A DNA stretch of 50,739 nt from Rikenellaceae bacterium (GTDB lineage: Bacteria > Bacteroidota > Bacteroidia > Bacteroidales > Rikenellaceae): positions 1 through 50,739 of the forward strand of contig SUZW01000014.1 of assembly GCA_015059685.1 (NCBI GenBank), read 5' to 3'. Positions within the stretch are counted from its first letter, which is position 1, and each line of letters begins with the position of its first letter. Position numbers and translations under genes: made by a program. This document shows positions 26,481 through 33,751 of this stretch, piece by piece. The notes under the pieces were generated by a model. That model did no database searches and was not told the origin of the DNA. It saw only the letters and a list, made by a program, of their open reading frames with translations.

Positions 26481-27473
26481 TTAGAACGATTTTCTACCAA
26501 GTATATAACGCAGAACTATCGAGCCGTGGTATATAGGTGCCTCACGCTTCACATTGGCTCGAATAGCCTTTCGCTCTGCCGACAAGCGGCCGTGCCAGCG
26601 CAGGAAGTCACGCCACGCCTGCCACACAGCCCGTGCGCTCTTGGGTTTGCCCTGCACGAGGTAGTCCAACGCAGCAACAGCATCCAACGCAGGGCGTACC
26701 ACCGCCACCAACAATCTTTGTGCCGTTGGAGCGCAGCGATACAACATTGCGAGGTTATTGCGGTGGTTCAACATAGTCTTGAACGGAGAGTCCGACGAGA
26801 GCGTTGCTCCGCCCAAGTGATAGACCTTCGAGCGTGGCTCCACAACCACTCTACGACCCGAGAGCCACACACGCCACGAGAAATCTATCTCCTCCTGGTG
26901 TGCAAAGAACTCCGCAGCAAAGCCCCCAAGCTCCTCGAAGACCTCGGCACGGCAACAGAAGGCTGCGCCACTACCCCACATCACATCGCAAGCGTTATCA
27001 TACTGCCCGCAATCCTCCTCCACTCTATTGAGTATTCGACCACGGCAGAATGGGTAGCCCAGCAGGTCGATAAAACCGCCCGCAGCACCCGCATACTCGA
27101 ACTTCGTGCGCTCCTTGTCGTCGAGTATCTTCGGCACGACAACGGCAACATCGTCGTTGTGCTCCAGCTGCTCCACAAGAGGTGCCAACCACCCCTCCGC
27201 AGGCTCGACATCGGAGTTGAGCAAGACGAAGGCTTCGTAGCCCTCGAGTTGCGCCAAGGCACGATTGTAGCCCTCGGCAAAGCCGTAGTTTTTATCGAGC
27301 AGAACGAGTCGCACCTGTGGCATCGCCTCTTGCAGCCACGCCACCGAGCCATCCGTAGAGCCGTTGTCGGCAACCACAATATCGGCCTCGGGCGTAGCCG
27401 TTACCACGCTCGGCAGATAGTGTTGCAACATCGGCAACCCGTTCCAGTTGAGTATTACGACAGCGACCTTCAC
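26481..27473 (-). CDS. Family 2 glycosyltransferase
   Basis: A 330-residue GT-A enzyme, rhamnosyltransferase-like. Motifs: VAVVILNWNGLPML at the N-terminus, IVVADNGSTDGS (about residue 35), NYGFAEGYNRAL, the LLNSDVEP metal-binding DxD-like motif (about 85), and WGSGAAFCCRAEVFEELGGF (about 165) followed by the acceptor-site EEIDFSWRVW. A conserved C-terminal helical region ends the protein. It lies 15 nt after the acyltransferase gene and probably acts on lipopolysaccharide or another surface polysaccharide. Donor and acceptor unknown. Confidence 0.92.
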   Translation of the reverse strand: MKVAVVILNWNGLPMLQHYLPSVVTATPEADIVVADNGSTDGSVAWLQEAMPQVRLVLLDKNYGFAEGYNRALAQLEGYEAFVLLNSDVEPAEGWLAPLVEQLEHNDDVAVVVPKILDDKERTKFEYAGAAGGFIDLLGYPFCRGRILNRVEEDCGQYDNACDVMWGSGAAFCCRAEVFEELGGFAAEFFAHQEEIDFSWRVWLSGRRVVVEPRSKVYHLGGATLSSDSPFKTMLNHRNNLAMLYRCAPTAQRLLVAVVRPALDAVAALDYLVQGKPKSARAVWQAWRDFLRWHGRLSAERKAIRANVKREAPIYHGSIVLRYILGRKSF

Positions 27474-27488
27474 GACCTTCGCTCCTCG

Positions 27489-28418
27489 CTACTTGTAGTT
27501 ATCATAAAACTTCGCCTCGGCATCGGGCTTATGCTTCCAGCGGTTGTGCGACCAGAGCCAATACTCGGGTTTTGCGACAATCGTCTGCTCCAAGAGGCGG
27601 ATATACTTCTCGGTTATCTCGTGTGGCTTCACCTCTTCCACTCCATCGTAGAGTTGCACAAGGTGCAGGCGGTAGTGTCCCGCCTTGATGCGCTCCATCT
27701 CGATGTAATAGACAGGCATACCGAACTTCAACGCCAGCTGCTCGCCACCATCGAAGAATAGCGAGTCGTGGTTGAGAAAGCGGTGCCAGCAGCAGCCTCG
27801 TGTCGGAGGGCAGTTCTGGTCGGAGACCAAGCCCAAGCCGAGCAGTGCAGGTTTCTCGCTCTTGGCGTTGTTGAAGAAGTAGCGCATCAGCCCCTTGCTC
27901 GGCACAAGCACAACCGTATCGACCTTGCGCAGACGGATAAAGAGCTTATCCATAACGCTGTTCTTCAGCGGATGATAGGCGCAGAGGAGGTAGTGTTCGG
28001 GCGTTTGGAGGTAGATGTTCAACGCATACTCCCAAAAGCCGTAGTGCGAGGTTAGATAGACCACATTGCGGTTATCCACAACCTCGTGGAAGTTCTCGGG
28101 CAGGTCAAACTCCATCATCTTGCGACGAGCCTTGCCATCCATCTTCGCCATCGACAGCGTGCAGATTATCATCTCGGCAAGGTGGTCGTAGTAGCGGTGG
28201 GCGATACCCTCAATCTTTGCCTCGTCGTAGTCGGGGAACGATGCCTTGAGCTGGCGCACGATAACCGCACGACGATAGTGTATCACGCTCCGCAGCACAA
28301 ATGCCACCAATGGCGACAACACCCCAAATCGCACACAGTGTGGTAATATGGCCACCATATAGCACATCAGCCACAACAACCACGCCAACGCATCATCTAT
28401 CTTCTCTCTAATCTTCAT
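27489..28418 (-). CDS. LpxL/HtrB-type lipid A acyltransferase family protein
   Basis: Inner-membrane acyltransferase that would add a secondary acyl chain to a lipid A-like substrate. One N-terminal membrane segment (AWLLWLMCYMVAILPHCV) is followed by the acyltransferase domain with the HX4E motif in YLTSHYGFWEYALN (about residue 125). Start at MKIREKIDD (28418); the longer frame to 28451 only adds an atypical MWWQEKRQRQK. It overlaps rsmI by 11 nt. With the two glycosyltransferases it suggests an envelope lipid/glycan unit. Confidence 0.88.
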   Translation of the reverse strand: MKIREKIDDALAWLLWLMCYMVAILPHCVRFGVLSPLVAFVLRSVIHYRRAVIVRQLKASFPDYDEAKIEGIAHRYYDHLAEMIICTLSMAKMDGKARRKMMEFDLPENFHEVVDNRNVVYLTSHYGFWEYALNIYLQTPEHYLLCAYHPLKNSVMDKLFIRLRKVDTVVLVPSKGLMRYFFNNAKSEKPALLGLGLVSDQNCPPTRGCCWHRFLNHDSLFFDGGEQLALKFGMPVYYIEMERIKAGHYRLHLVQLYDGVEEVKPHEITEKYIRLLEQTIVAKPEYWLWSHNRWKHKPDAEAKFYDNYK

Positions 28419-29100
28419 CTTTTGTCTTTGTCTTTTTTCCTGCCACCACAATCACAAATTCACCCTTCGGTGCGTGTTGGCGGAAGTGCTCTGCCACCTC
28501 CGAGAGCGTTCCTCGCACACTCTCCTCGAACATCTTTGTAATCTCTCGTGACACGGCAACCTCACGCTCCTCGCCCATCACCTCGGCCAGCTGCTCCAAG
28601 CACTTGACCACACGGAATGGCGACTCGTAAAATATCATCGTGCGCTCCTCGTCGGCCAACGCTTCGATGCGCTTCTTGCGCCCCTTCTTCTGCGGCAGGA
28701 AGCCCTCGAAGCAGAAGCGGTCACACGGAAAGCCACTCTGCACCAACGCAGGAATGGCAGCCGTAGCACCCGGCAAGGTCGAGACCTCGATACCTCGCTC
28801 CACGCAGGTGCGCACCAGCAGAAAGCCGGGGTCGGAGATACCCGGAGTGCCCGCATCGGAGACCAACGCCACATCCTTGCCCGCCTCGATAGCATCGGCC
28901 ACCATCTGCACCGTAGCGTGTTCGTTGAACTTGTGGTGCGAACGCAGAGGCTTCTCGATGCCGAGATGCTTGAGCAAGACCGAGCTTGTGCGAGTATCCT
29001 CGGCCAAGATAAAATCTACCTCCTTCAACACCCGTATCGCTCGGAGCGTTATATCCTCCAAGTTACCGATAGGTGTAGGTACTATATAGAGTTTAGCCAT
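28408..29100 (-). CDS. rsmI: 16S rRNA (cytidine(1402)-2'-O)-methyltransferase
   Basis: SAM-dependent enzyme that 2'-O-methylates C1402 in the decoding centre of 16S rRNA. Motifs: YIVPTPIGNLEDITLRAIRVL at the N-terminus, AEDTRTSSVLLKHLGI, VSDAGTPGISDPGFLLV (about residue 80), FYESPFRVVKCLEQL and the C-terminal EFVIVVAG. Length 230 is normal for the family. It starts 4 nt after the acidic protein gene and overlaps the acyltransferase gene. Confidence 0.95.
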   Translation of the reverse strand: MAKLYIVPTPIGNLEDITLRAIRVLKEVDFILAEDTRTSSVLLKHLGIEKPLRSHHKFNEHATVQMVADAIEAGKDVALVSDAGTPGISDPGFLLVRTCVERGIEVSTLPGATAAIPALVQSGFPCDRFCFEGFLPQKKGRKKRIEALADEERTMIFYESPFRVVKCLEQLAEVMGEEREVAVSREITKMFEESVRGTLSEVAEHFRQHAPKGEFVIVVAGKKTKTKDED

Positions 29101-29104
29101 ATCG

Positions 29105-29905
29105 TTATGCCTTAAATTTGCGTTGCAGCAACTCTACAACAAGCTTTGCTCCCTCCGACTGCGCACGCCACTCATAGTTCTCGGCAATATATATCATACA
29201 GTCGTCGAGCGAGCCTATATGGTCGAGGTTGTCTATCGCTCGCTCAAAGGCCTCGACATCCCCACCAAACAGCTCTCGCACCAACATAAAGCGGTCGGCA
29301 ACACCTATCGCCCCACGCAACGACGCTATAGGCGCACTCTCGGCAACACCCTTCGGACAGGATATCGTGTCACCCACCGAAGGCTTCTCGTGGAATGTGT
29401 CACCCACAACCTCCTGCGGAGCAACATCCTCGTAGAGCGAAAGCAGAGGACTACGATTGTTAGACGAGAGACGAGTGACGAGAGACGAGAGTTCCTCTTC
29501 TGCATTAGGGGCGTTAGGGTCGTTAGGGGCGTTAGGGTCGTTAGGGGCGTTAGGGGTTTCTACAATAGACACCTCTGCGACCTCTTCATTTTCCGCTTCA
29601 ACCTCTTCGTTTTCCGCATCTTCTTCTTCGTTCTCGTCGAAGATAAGTTCCACTTCGACCTCCGACTCAACACTCTCCTCCGACTCAACCAACGGTTCAT
29701 CTGCAACCGCAGCTACCGTAGCAACCGCAGCATTTTCGTTTTCCGTTTTCAGCTCTTCGGTTTCCCTTACACCAAATTTCAACTCGGCATACGCCTCACG
29801 CAACTCGTTGAGCGCTATATCTTTATCAAGTTCGGAGAGTCCTCCTGCACACTCCGCACCCTCTACAATCTGCAACACTCGTTGCAACCTGACTTTGATA
29901 TCCAT
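29105..29905 (-). CDS. Acidic protein of unknown function with two repeat-derived linkers
   Basis: A 266-residue protein. The first ~45 residues are helical (VRLQRVLQIVEGAECAGGLS), the middle is an acidic low-complexity linker, and the last ~70 residues form a conserved-looking helical domain (MLVRELFGGDVEAFERAIDNLDHIG). The linker contains NAPNDPNAPNDPNAPNA, encoded by the GTTAGGGGC-type 9-bp array (29504-29557), and SSLVTRLSS, encoded by the GACGAGA heptamer array (29463-29490). Both arrays occur outside genes elsewhere in the window, so they have entered this gene. The reading frame survives. Function unknown. It leads the rsmI/acyltransferase/glycosyltransferase run, with promoter box at 29929-29936. 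Confidence 0.85.
   Translation of the reverse strand: MDIKVRLQRVLQIVEGAECAGGLSELDKDIALNELREAYAELKFGVRETEELKTENENAAVATVAAVADEPLVESEESVESEVEVELIFDENEEEDAENEEVEAENEEVAEVSIVETPNAPNDPNAPNDPNAPNAEEELSSLVTRLSSNNRSPLLSLYEDVAPQEVVGDTFHEKPSVGDTISCPKGVAESAPIASLRGAIGVADRFMLVRELFGGDVEAFERAIDNLDHIGSLDDCMIYIAENYEWRAQSEGAKLVVELLQRKFKA
29463..29490. repeat. Heptamer array (GACGAGA type) inside a coding sequence
   Basis: Units GACGAGA, GACGAGT, GACGAGA, GACGAGA; with the next unit GTTCCTC it would be 35 bp. The same family forms the 3' end of phoH (38814-38848) on the opposite strand. Confidence 0.85.
29504..29557. repeat. 9-bp array (GTTAGGGGC / GTTAGGGTC alternating) inside a coding sequence
   Basis: Six 9-bp units alternating GGGGC and GGGTC endings; on the coding strand they give a Pro-Asn-Ala / Pro-Asn-Asp repeat. 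Related arrays lie between genes at 32417-32452 and in 42136-42192. Confidence 0.9.
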
Positions 29906-29928
29906 AAGACTACATTTACTTTAACTTA

Positions 29929-29936
29929 CAAAGATA
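29929..29936 (-). promoter_or_regulatory. -7 box of the acidic protein / rsmI operon
   Basis: TATCTTTG on the minus strand; the leader to ATG 29905 is about 18 nt. Confidence 0.7.
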
Positions 29937-29941
29937 GAAAA

Positions 29942-29976
29942 AATTTCTCAACTCTCCACTCTCCACTATCAACTTT
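29942..29976. repeat. Degenerate heptamer array upstream of the TPP riboswitch promoter, 35 bp
   Basis: Units AATTTCT, CAACTCT, CCACTCT, CCACTAT, CAACTTT, then a T run. It ends 6 nt before the -7 box at 29983. Confidence 0.65.
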
Positions 29977-29982
29977 TTTTAC

Positions 29983-29990
29983 TATCTTTG
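29983..29990 (+). promoter_or_regulatory. -7 promoter box of the thiamine uptake operon
   Basis: TATCTTTG; the predicted start near 29996 coincides with the 5' end of the TPP aptamer. No clear -33 TTG is present; the space is taken by a heptamer array. Confidence 0.75.
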
Positions 29991-30016
29991 CCACGACATA
30001 AGGGGTGCTGAAAGAA

Positions 30017-30051
30017 GTGAGTAGTGAGTAGTGAGTAGTGAGTAGTTAAAA
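30017..30051. repeat. Heptamer array (GTGAGTA) in the 5' side of riboswitch P3, 35 bp
   Basis: Four identical GTGAGTA units plus an A-rich end unit GTTAAAA. Same family as 25390-25459 (opposite strand) and 39844-39878. Confidence 0.9.
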
Positions 30052-30056
30052 ACAAT

Positions 30057-30098
30057 AATTCTCAATTCTCAATTCTCAATTCTCAATCCTTAATTCTC
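30057..30098. repeat. Heptamer array (AATTCTC) in the 3' side of riboswitch P3, six units
   Basis: AATTCTC four times, AATCCTT, AATTCTC. Five of seven positions per unit can pair with the GTGAGTA array in register. Confidence 0.9.
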
Positions 30099-30210
30099 AC
30101 TTTTGAAGGCTGAGATTATACCCATCGAACCGAAACGGGTAATGCCGGAACGGGAAGAGTGTAATTCACATACGACCCCTTTTCAAACTATTGTTTAATT
30201 AAAAACTTAA

Positions 30211-32421
30211 ATGGTTATGAAAAGGATTTTTCTTTTAACTGCCGTGGCTATCTGTGCCACCTTCGGAGCGAGAGCCGAAGCAAAACAATCTCTCAACATC
30301 ATCGCCAACGACTCTATTCTCATTCAGCAGGTCGAAATCACCACCACCAGAGCAAAGGCCTCCACACCTATCGCCCACTCGAACCTCTCGCACGAGGAGA
30401 TCGAGGAGCGCAACTATGGCGAAGATATCCCCTCGTTGCTCTCCACACTACCTTCGGTAGTCATCTCGTCGGAGAGTGGCACGGGCATAGGCTCGACCTC
30501 GTTTAGAGTGCGTGGCACCGACCCCACACGCATAAATGTCACGCTCAATGGTGTGCCGATGAACGATGCCGAAACCCACTCTGTCTATTGGTACGACACG
30601 CCCGACCTCGCCTCGGGTGTAGGGTCGTTGCAGCTGCAGCGTGGCGCAGGAACATCCACAGCAGGTACGGGTGCCTTCGGCGCATCACTCAATATGACCT
30701 CGGCACCTCTCGCCTCGAAGTTCTCGGGTCGTGCATCGCTCTCGTACGGCTCCTACAACTCCGCCAAGCAGGAGATATCGCTCTCGTCGGGACTCCTCGG
30801 TGGGCATTGGGCGATAGATGGCCGTCTGTCGCACATCTCCTCCGATGGTTATGTCGATAGAGCCTCCTCGCAACTCGGCTCATATATGTTGCAGGCGGGC
30901 TACTACAACGGCAACACAATGGTCAAAGCCCTCTCGTTTGGTGGCGTGGCGAAGGTCTATCTCGCCTACACGGGTATCGACAGCTCGATGCTCGAGACCA
31001 ATCGTCGCTACAACCCCGAGGGCGAAATCGTCATTGGTGACCGTGTCGTGGGCTACTTCGACGACCACACCGACAACTACCTGCAATTGAACAATCAACT
31101 CATTGTAAGTCACCGCTTTAACGACAAGTGGCGCATCAACGCCACGGCCCACTACACCTACGGCAACGGCTACTACCGCAACTACAAGAACGACCAGAAG
31201 CTCCAAAAGTACGGCATTGCACCGATAGATGTCGGTGGCACCTTGGTTGAGCGCACAAACCTTATCCGCAAGAAGGATATGCGCAACGACTTCGGAGGCG
31301 TGGTCGCCTCGGCAGCCTACACCTCGAAGCGACTCACGCTGACGATGGGTGTCTCGGCTTCGCTCTACGATGGCGTTCATTTCGGCACCATAGCCGACCT
31401 CCTCGAAGCTCCCGACTTCGCCACTACGGAGTACTACCGCAACTACACCACCAAGTGGGATGCCTCGTGCTATGTGAAAGCCGAATGGTTTGTAGCGAAG
31501 GGGCTGAACCTCTTTGCCGACCTGCAGTATCGCCATATCTCGCACCGCATAGCGGGCGTGAACGACAACTTCGACGACACCACAGGTGCTATGCAGAGCC
31601 TCAATATCGACCGACGCTACGACTTCTTCAACCCGAAGCTCGGTCTGCACTACTCCTTCTGCAACGGACACTCGGCCTACGCCTCGGCAGCCGTGGCACA
31701 GAAGGAGCCTACACGCAACAACTTCACCGATATCCGTGAGGGCGAGTACCCCACCGCCGAGAAGATGCTCGATATCGAGGTGGGCTACGGCTACGACGAC
31801 AAGGTTGTGTCGGCAGGCATAAACCTATATTATATGATCTATCGTGACCAGCTCGTGCAGACAGGTGAGCTCTCCGACACGGGCGAATTGCTCTCACGCA
31901 ATGTACCGAAGAGCTATCGTCGTGGCGTGGAGTTGCAGTTGGCAGTGAGGGCTACGAAGTGGTTTACCGTGGGCGGAAATGCCACATTCAGCCAAAACCA
32001 TATCCTCGACTATGTCGATTATATAGATGGCGTGGCCTTCGAGCGTGGTCGCACCACCATAGCCTACTCTCCGTCGATTACCGCTATGGCATACCTCGAC
32101 TTCCACATCAAGGGCTTCGGGGCTGTGTGGGCTACACGCTATGTGAGCAAGCAGTATCTGACAAATGGCGAGTACGAAGACCTGACACTGCCACGCTACT
32201 GCGTAAGTGACCTCGACCTCTCATATACGCTCCGCACAAAGAGCATCGAGAAGGTGCGCTTTGGCGTGAAAATCAAGAATATACTGAACGCCAAGTACTG
32301 CGCAAGCGGCTACGGAGGCTCGTGGTTGGAGGGCGCAACCCTTGCCGATAGAGGCTCGTGGGCCTGCTACTTCCCACAGGCTACGGCAAATGTGTTGGCG
32401 AATGTAACGATACATTTTTAG
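30211..32421 (+). CDS. TonB-dependent outer-membrane receptor, thiamine uptake
   Basis: Outer-membrane active transporter. A signal peptide (MKRIFLLTAVAICATFGARAEA) is followed by the plug domain (EERNYGEDIPSLLSTLPSVVISSES, STSFRVRGTDPTRINVTLNGVPMNDAE) and a 22-strand-type barrel ending in ATANVLANVTIHF. About 735 residues, in the normal range. A role in thiamine or its derivatives is inferred from the TPP riboswitch in front and PnuT behind, an arrangement known in Bacteroides. ATG 30217 (MKRIFLL) is an equally good start. The TAG stop codon is the first part of a 9-bp TTAGGGTC array. Confidence 0.93.
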   Translation: MVMKRIFLLTAVAICATFGARAEAKQSLNIIANDSILIQQVEITTTRAKASTPIAHSNLSHEEIEERNYGEDIPSLLSTLPSVVISSESGTGIGSTSFRVRGTDPTRINVTLNGVPMNDAETHSVYWYDTPDLASGVGSLQLQRGAGTSTAGTGAFGASLNMTSAPLASKFSGRASLSYGSYNSAKQEISLSSGLLGGHWAIDGRLSHISSDGYVDRASSQLGSYMLQAGYYNGNTMVKALSFGGVAKVYLAYTGIDSSMLETNRRYNPEGEIVIGDRVVGYFDDHTDNYLQLNNQLIVSHRFNDKWRINATAHYTYGNGYYRNYKNDQKLQKYGIAPIDVGGTLVERTNLIRKKDMRNDFGGVVASAAYTSKRLTLTMGVSASLYDGVHFGTIADLLEAPDFATTEYYRNYTTKWDASCYVKAEWFVAKGLNLFADLQYRHISHRIAGVNDNFDDTTGAMQSLNIDRRYDFFNPKLGLHYSFCNGHSAYASAAVAQKEPTRNNFTDIREGEYPTAEKMLDIEVGYGYDDKVVSAGINLYYMIYRDQLVQTGELSDTGELLSRNVPKSYRRGVELQLAVRATKWFTVGGNATFSQNHILDYVDYIDGVAFERGRTTIAYSPSITAMAYLDFHIKGFGAVWATRYVSKQYLTNGEYEDLTLPRYCVSDLDLSYTLRTKSIEKVRFGVKIKNILNAKYCASGYGGSWLEGATLADRGSWACYFPQATANVLANVTIHF

Positions 32422-32452
32422 GGTCGTTAGAGGCGTTAGGGTCGTTAGAGAA
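32417..32452. repeat. 9-bp array (GTTAGGGTC / GTTAGAGGC) between the receptor gene and pnuT
   Basis: Four 9-bp units, the first supplying the receptor's stop codon. It lies within the thiamine operon. Confidence 0.85.
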
Positions 32453-32477
32453 TAATTTTGATTTACACTCGGCTTTT

Positions 32478-33050
32478 ATGGAACTGAAACTTATCTTGCA
32501 GATTGTGGGCGTTGTGCTCGGGCTACTCTACTTGTGGTTGGAGTATCGAGCAAATATATGGTTGTGGGTAGTGGGTGCGATAATGCCGTGCGTGCATTGC
32601 GCCCTCTACTACCAATCGGGCTTGTATGCCGACTGCGCTATGCAGGGCTACTACATTTTGGCGGGTTTGTACGGCTTGATAGTGTGGCTTGCAGGGCATA
32701 GGCGCAAGGAGAACCCGTTGAAGATATCGCACACTCCGCTGCGCCTCGTGGTGCCGTTGGTTGCGGTCTATGGTGCGTTACACGCAGTCCTCTACTATCT
32801 GCTTGTAACGCTTACCGATAGCACCGTACCATTCTGGGATGCGATGACTACGGCTTTGTCGATGGTGGCGATGTGGCTCTTATCGAGGAAGTATGTTGAG
32901 CAGTGGCTTGTGTGGCTCGTTGTCGATGCCATAACCGTGGGGTTATATATTTATAAAGGTATTCCTCTCACAGCCTGCCTATATGGGCTCTACACCGCAC
33001 TTGCCGTGGCGGGCTTTATGCGCTGGCAGCGAGAGGCACGGAGAAATTAG
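32478..33050 (+). CDS. pnuT: PnuC-family thiamine transporter PnuT
   Basis: A 190-residue inner-membrane facilitator with about six to seven membrane segments. PnuC-family features: QIVGVVLGLLYLWLEYRANIWLW at the start, QGYYILAGLYGLIVWL (about residue 60), TALSMVAMWLLSRKYVEQWLVWLVVD (about 120) and YIYKGIPLTACLYGLY. In this family specificity is usually read from the genetic context; the TPP riboswitch and TonB receptor point to thiamine. The start is ATG 32478; the longer frame reaches back into the receptor gene. No thiamine pyrophosphokinase follows, unlike the Bacteroides operon. Confidence 0.9.
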   Translation: MELKLILQIVGVVLGLLYLWLEYRANIWLWVVGAIMPCVHCALYYQSGLYADCAMQGYYILAGLYGLIVWLAGHRRKENPLKISHTPLRLVVPLVAVYGALHAVLYYLLVTLTDSTVPFWDAMTTALSMVAMWLLSRKYVEQWLVWLVVDAITVGLYIYKGIPLTACLYGLYTALAVAGFMRWQREARRN

Positions 33051-33119
33051 CGACCGAGAGTTGGCTCGGCACGATAGTTGCCGTTTTGGTGGGTGGTTAA
33101 ACATTAAAATCACAACACT

Positions 33120-33683
33120 ATGAAACGAGTTCTACTATCTATTGCCATTGTGGCAGCTATTATTGGAGGCTTCTTTGCTTGTAGCGAACAGACAAGATGG
33201 AGCCGTGAGGAGCGTCAGGCTATGCGCAACCTTCTGCGTGACTATCGCAAGTTGGTCTATCTCAACGACCTCACCGAGGCGGAGTATATGCTCTTCACCG
33301 ACCGTGTCCTCGCCTCACTTGAGGAGGACTACCCTGTCTATACCACCTTTGTCGAGATGCCCGGAGCTAACGACACGGTGCAGGTATATGTCGTTACGAC
33401 CATTGTCGAGCAGCTCGATGCCGATGCCTCGAATATGCGTCACATCTATCCGTACCGCAACCTCGTAGCCGAGAACATCTTGCCCGATGGACTAAATCGT
33501 GCCGAGCAAAACGCCTTCTATCAGTGCTTCGCCAATAGCGTGGACAACACCTACTCCAACGCCACACAACTCGTGAACGCCATCATTGCCGACACGGTGC
33601 AGACCTCGCAGATACGACAGATGCAGGCCTCGTGTGCCAACTCGCTCTTCGGCTGGACCGTCGAGATTATCGAGGTGGACTAA
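33120..33683 (+). CDS. Putative lipoprotein of unknown function
   Basis: A 187-residue protein starting with MKRVLLSIAIVAAIIGGFFACSEQ, a lipoprotein-type signal with the cysteine at residue 21. The rest is mixed helix and strand (EERQAMRNLLRDYRKLVYLNDLTEAEYM, VQVYVVTTIVEQLD) with two further cysteines near the C-terminus. I do not recognise the family. It lies 69 nt after pnuT, and a good terminator follows; it may or may not be on the thiamine transcript. Confidence 0.8.
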   Translation: MKRVLLSIAIVAAIIGGFFACSEQTRWSREERQAMRNLLRDYRKLVYLNDLTEAEYMLFTDRVLASLEEDYPVYTTFVEMPGANDTVQVYVVTTIVEQLDADASNMRHIYPYRNLVAENILPDGLNRAEQNAFYQCFANSVDNTYSNATQLVNAIIADTVQTSQIRQMQASCANSLFGWTVEIIEVD

Positions 33684-33687
33684 AAGA

Positions 33688-33727
33688 ATAGGTAGCCAAG
33701 CATAAACACTTGGCTACCTATGTTTTA
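33688..33727 (+). terminator. Intrinsic terminator after the lipoprotein gene
   Basis: ATAGGTAGCCAAG (33688-33700) pairs perfectly with CTTGGCTACCTAT (33709-33721), then GTTTT. It also faces the convergent minus-strand gene. Confidence 0.85.
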
Positions 33728-33751
33728 CAAAAAAATGTATAGAACAACCCT

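Larger units (their letters stand above)
29996..30162 (+). ncRNA. TPP riboswitch (thiamine pyrophosphate, THI-box) with an expanded P3 arm
   Basis: All conserved THI-box parts are visible: AGGGGTGC (30001-30008), CTGAGATTATACCC (30110-30123) and CGAACCGAAACGGGTAATGCC (30126-30146, P4/P5), closed by GGAACGGGAAG (30147-30157). P2 pairs 30003-30006 with 30120-30123. P3, usually short, is about 100 nt here: GTGAGTA repeats on the 5' side pair in register with AATTCTC repeats on the 3' side. AAGGGGT (30000-30006) is also complementary to ACCCCTT (30175-30181) downstream, which would compete with P2 and is a plausible switch between ligand-bound and free states. It controls a TonB receptor and PnuT. 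Confidence 0.93.

Noticed and set aside
26418..27761. A 447-codon plus-strand frame across the glycosyltransferase gene
   Set aside because: Antisense shadow of a clear GT2 gene; starts inside a repeat element.
29504..29557. Telomere-like TTAGGG repeats
   Set aside because: The unit is 9 bp (GTTAGGGGC/GTTAGGGTC), internal in a chromosome and partly within a gene; the likeness is coincidental.
25390..30098. CRISPR-like appearance of the short repeats
   Set aside because: Units are 7 bp with no spacers and there are no cas genes in the window.
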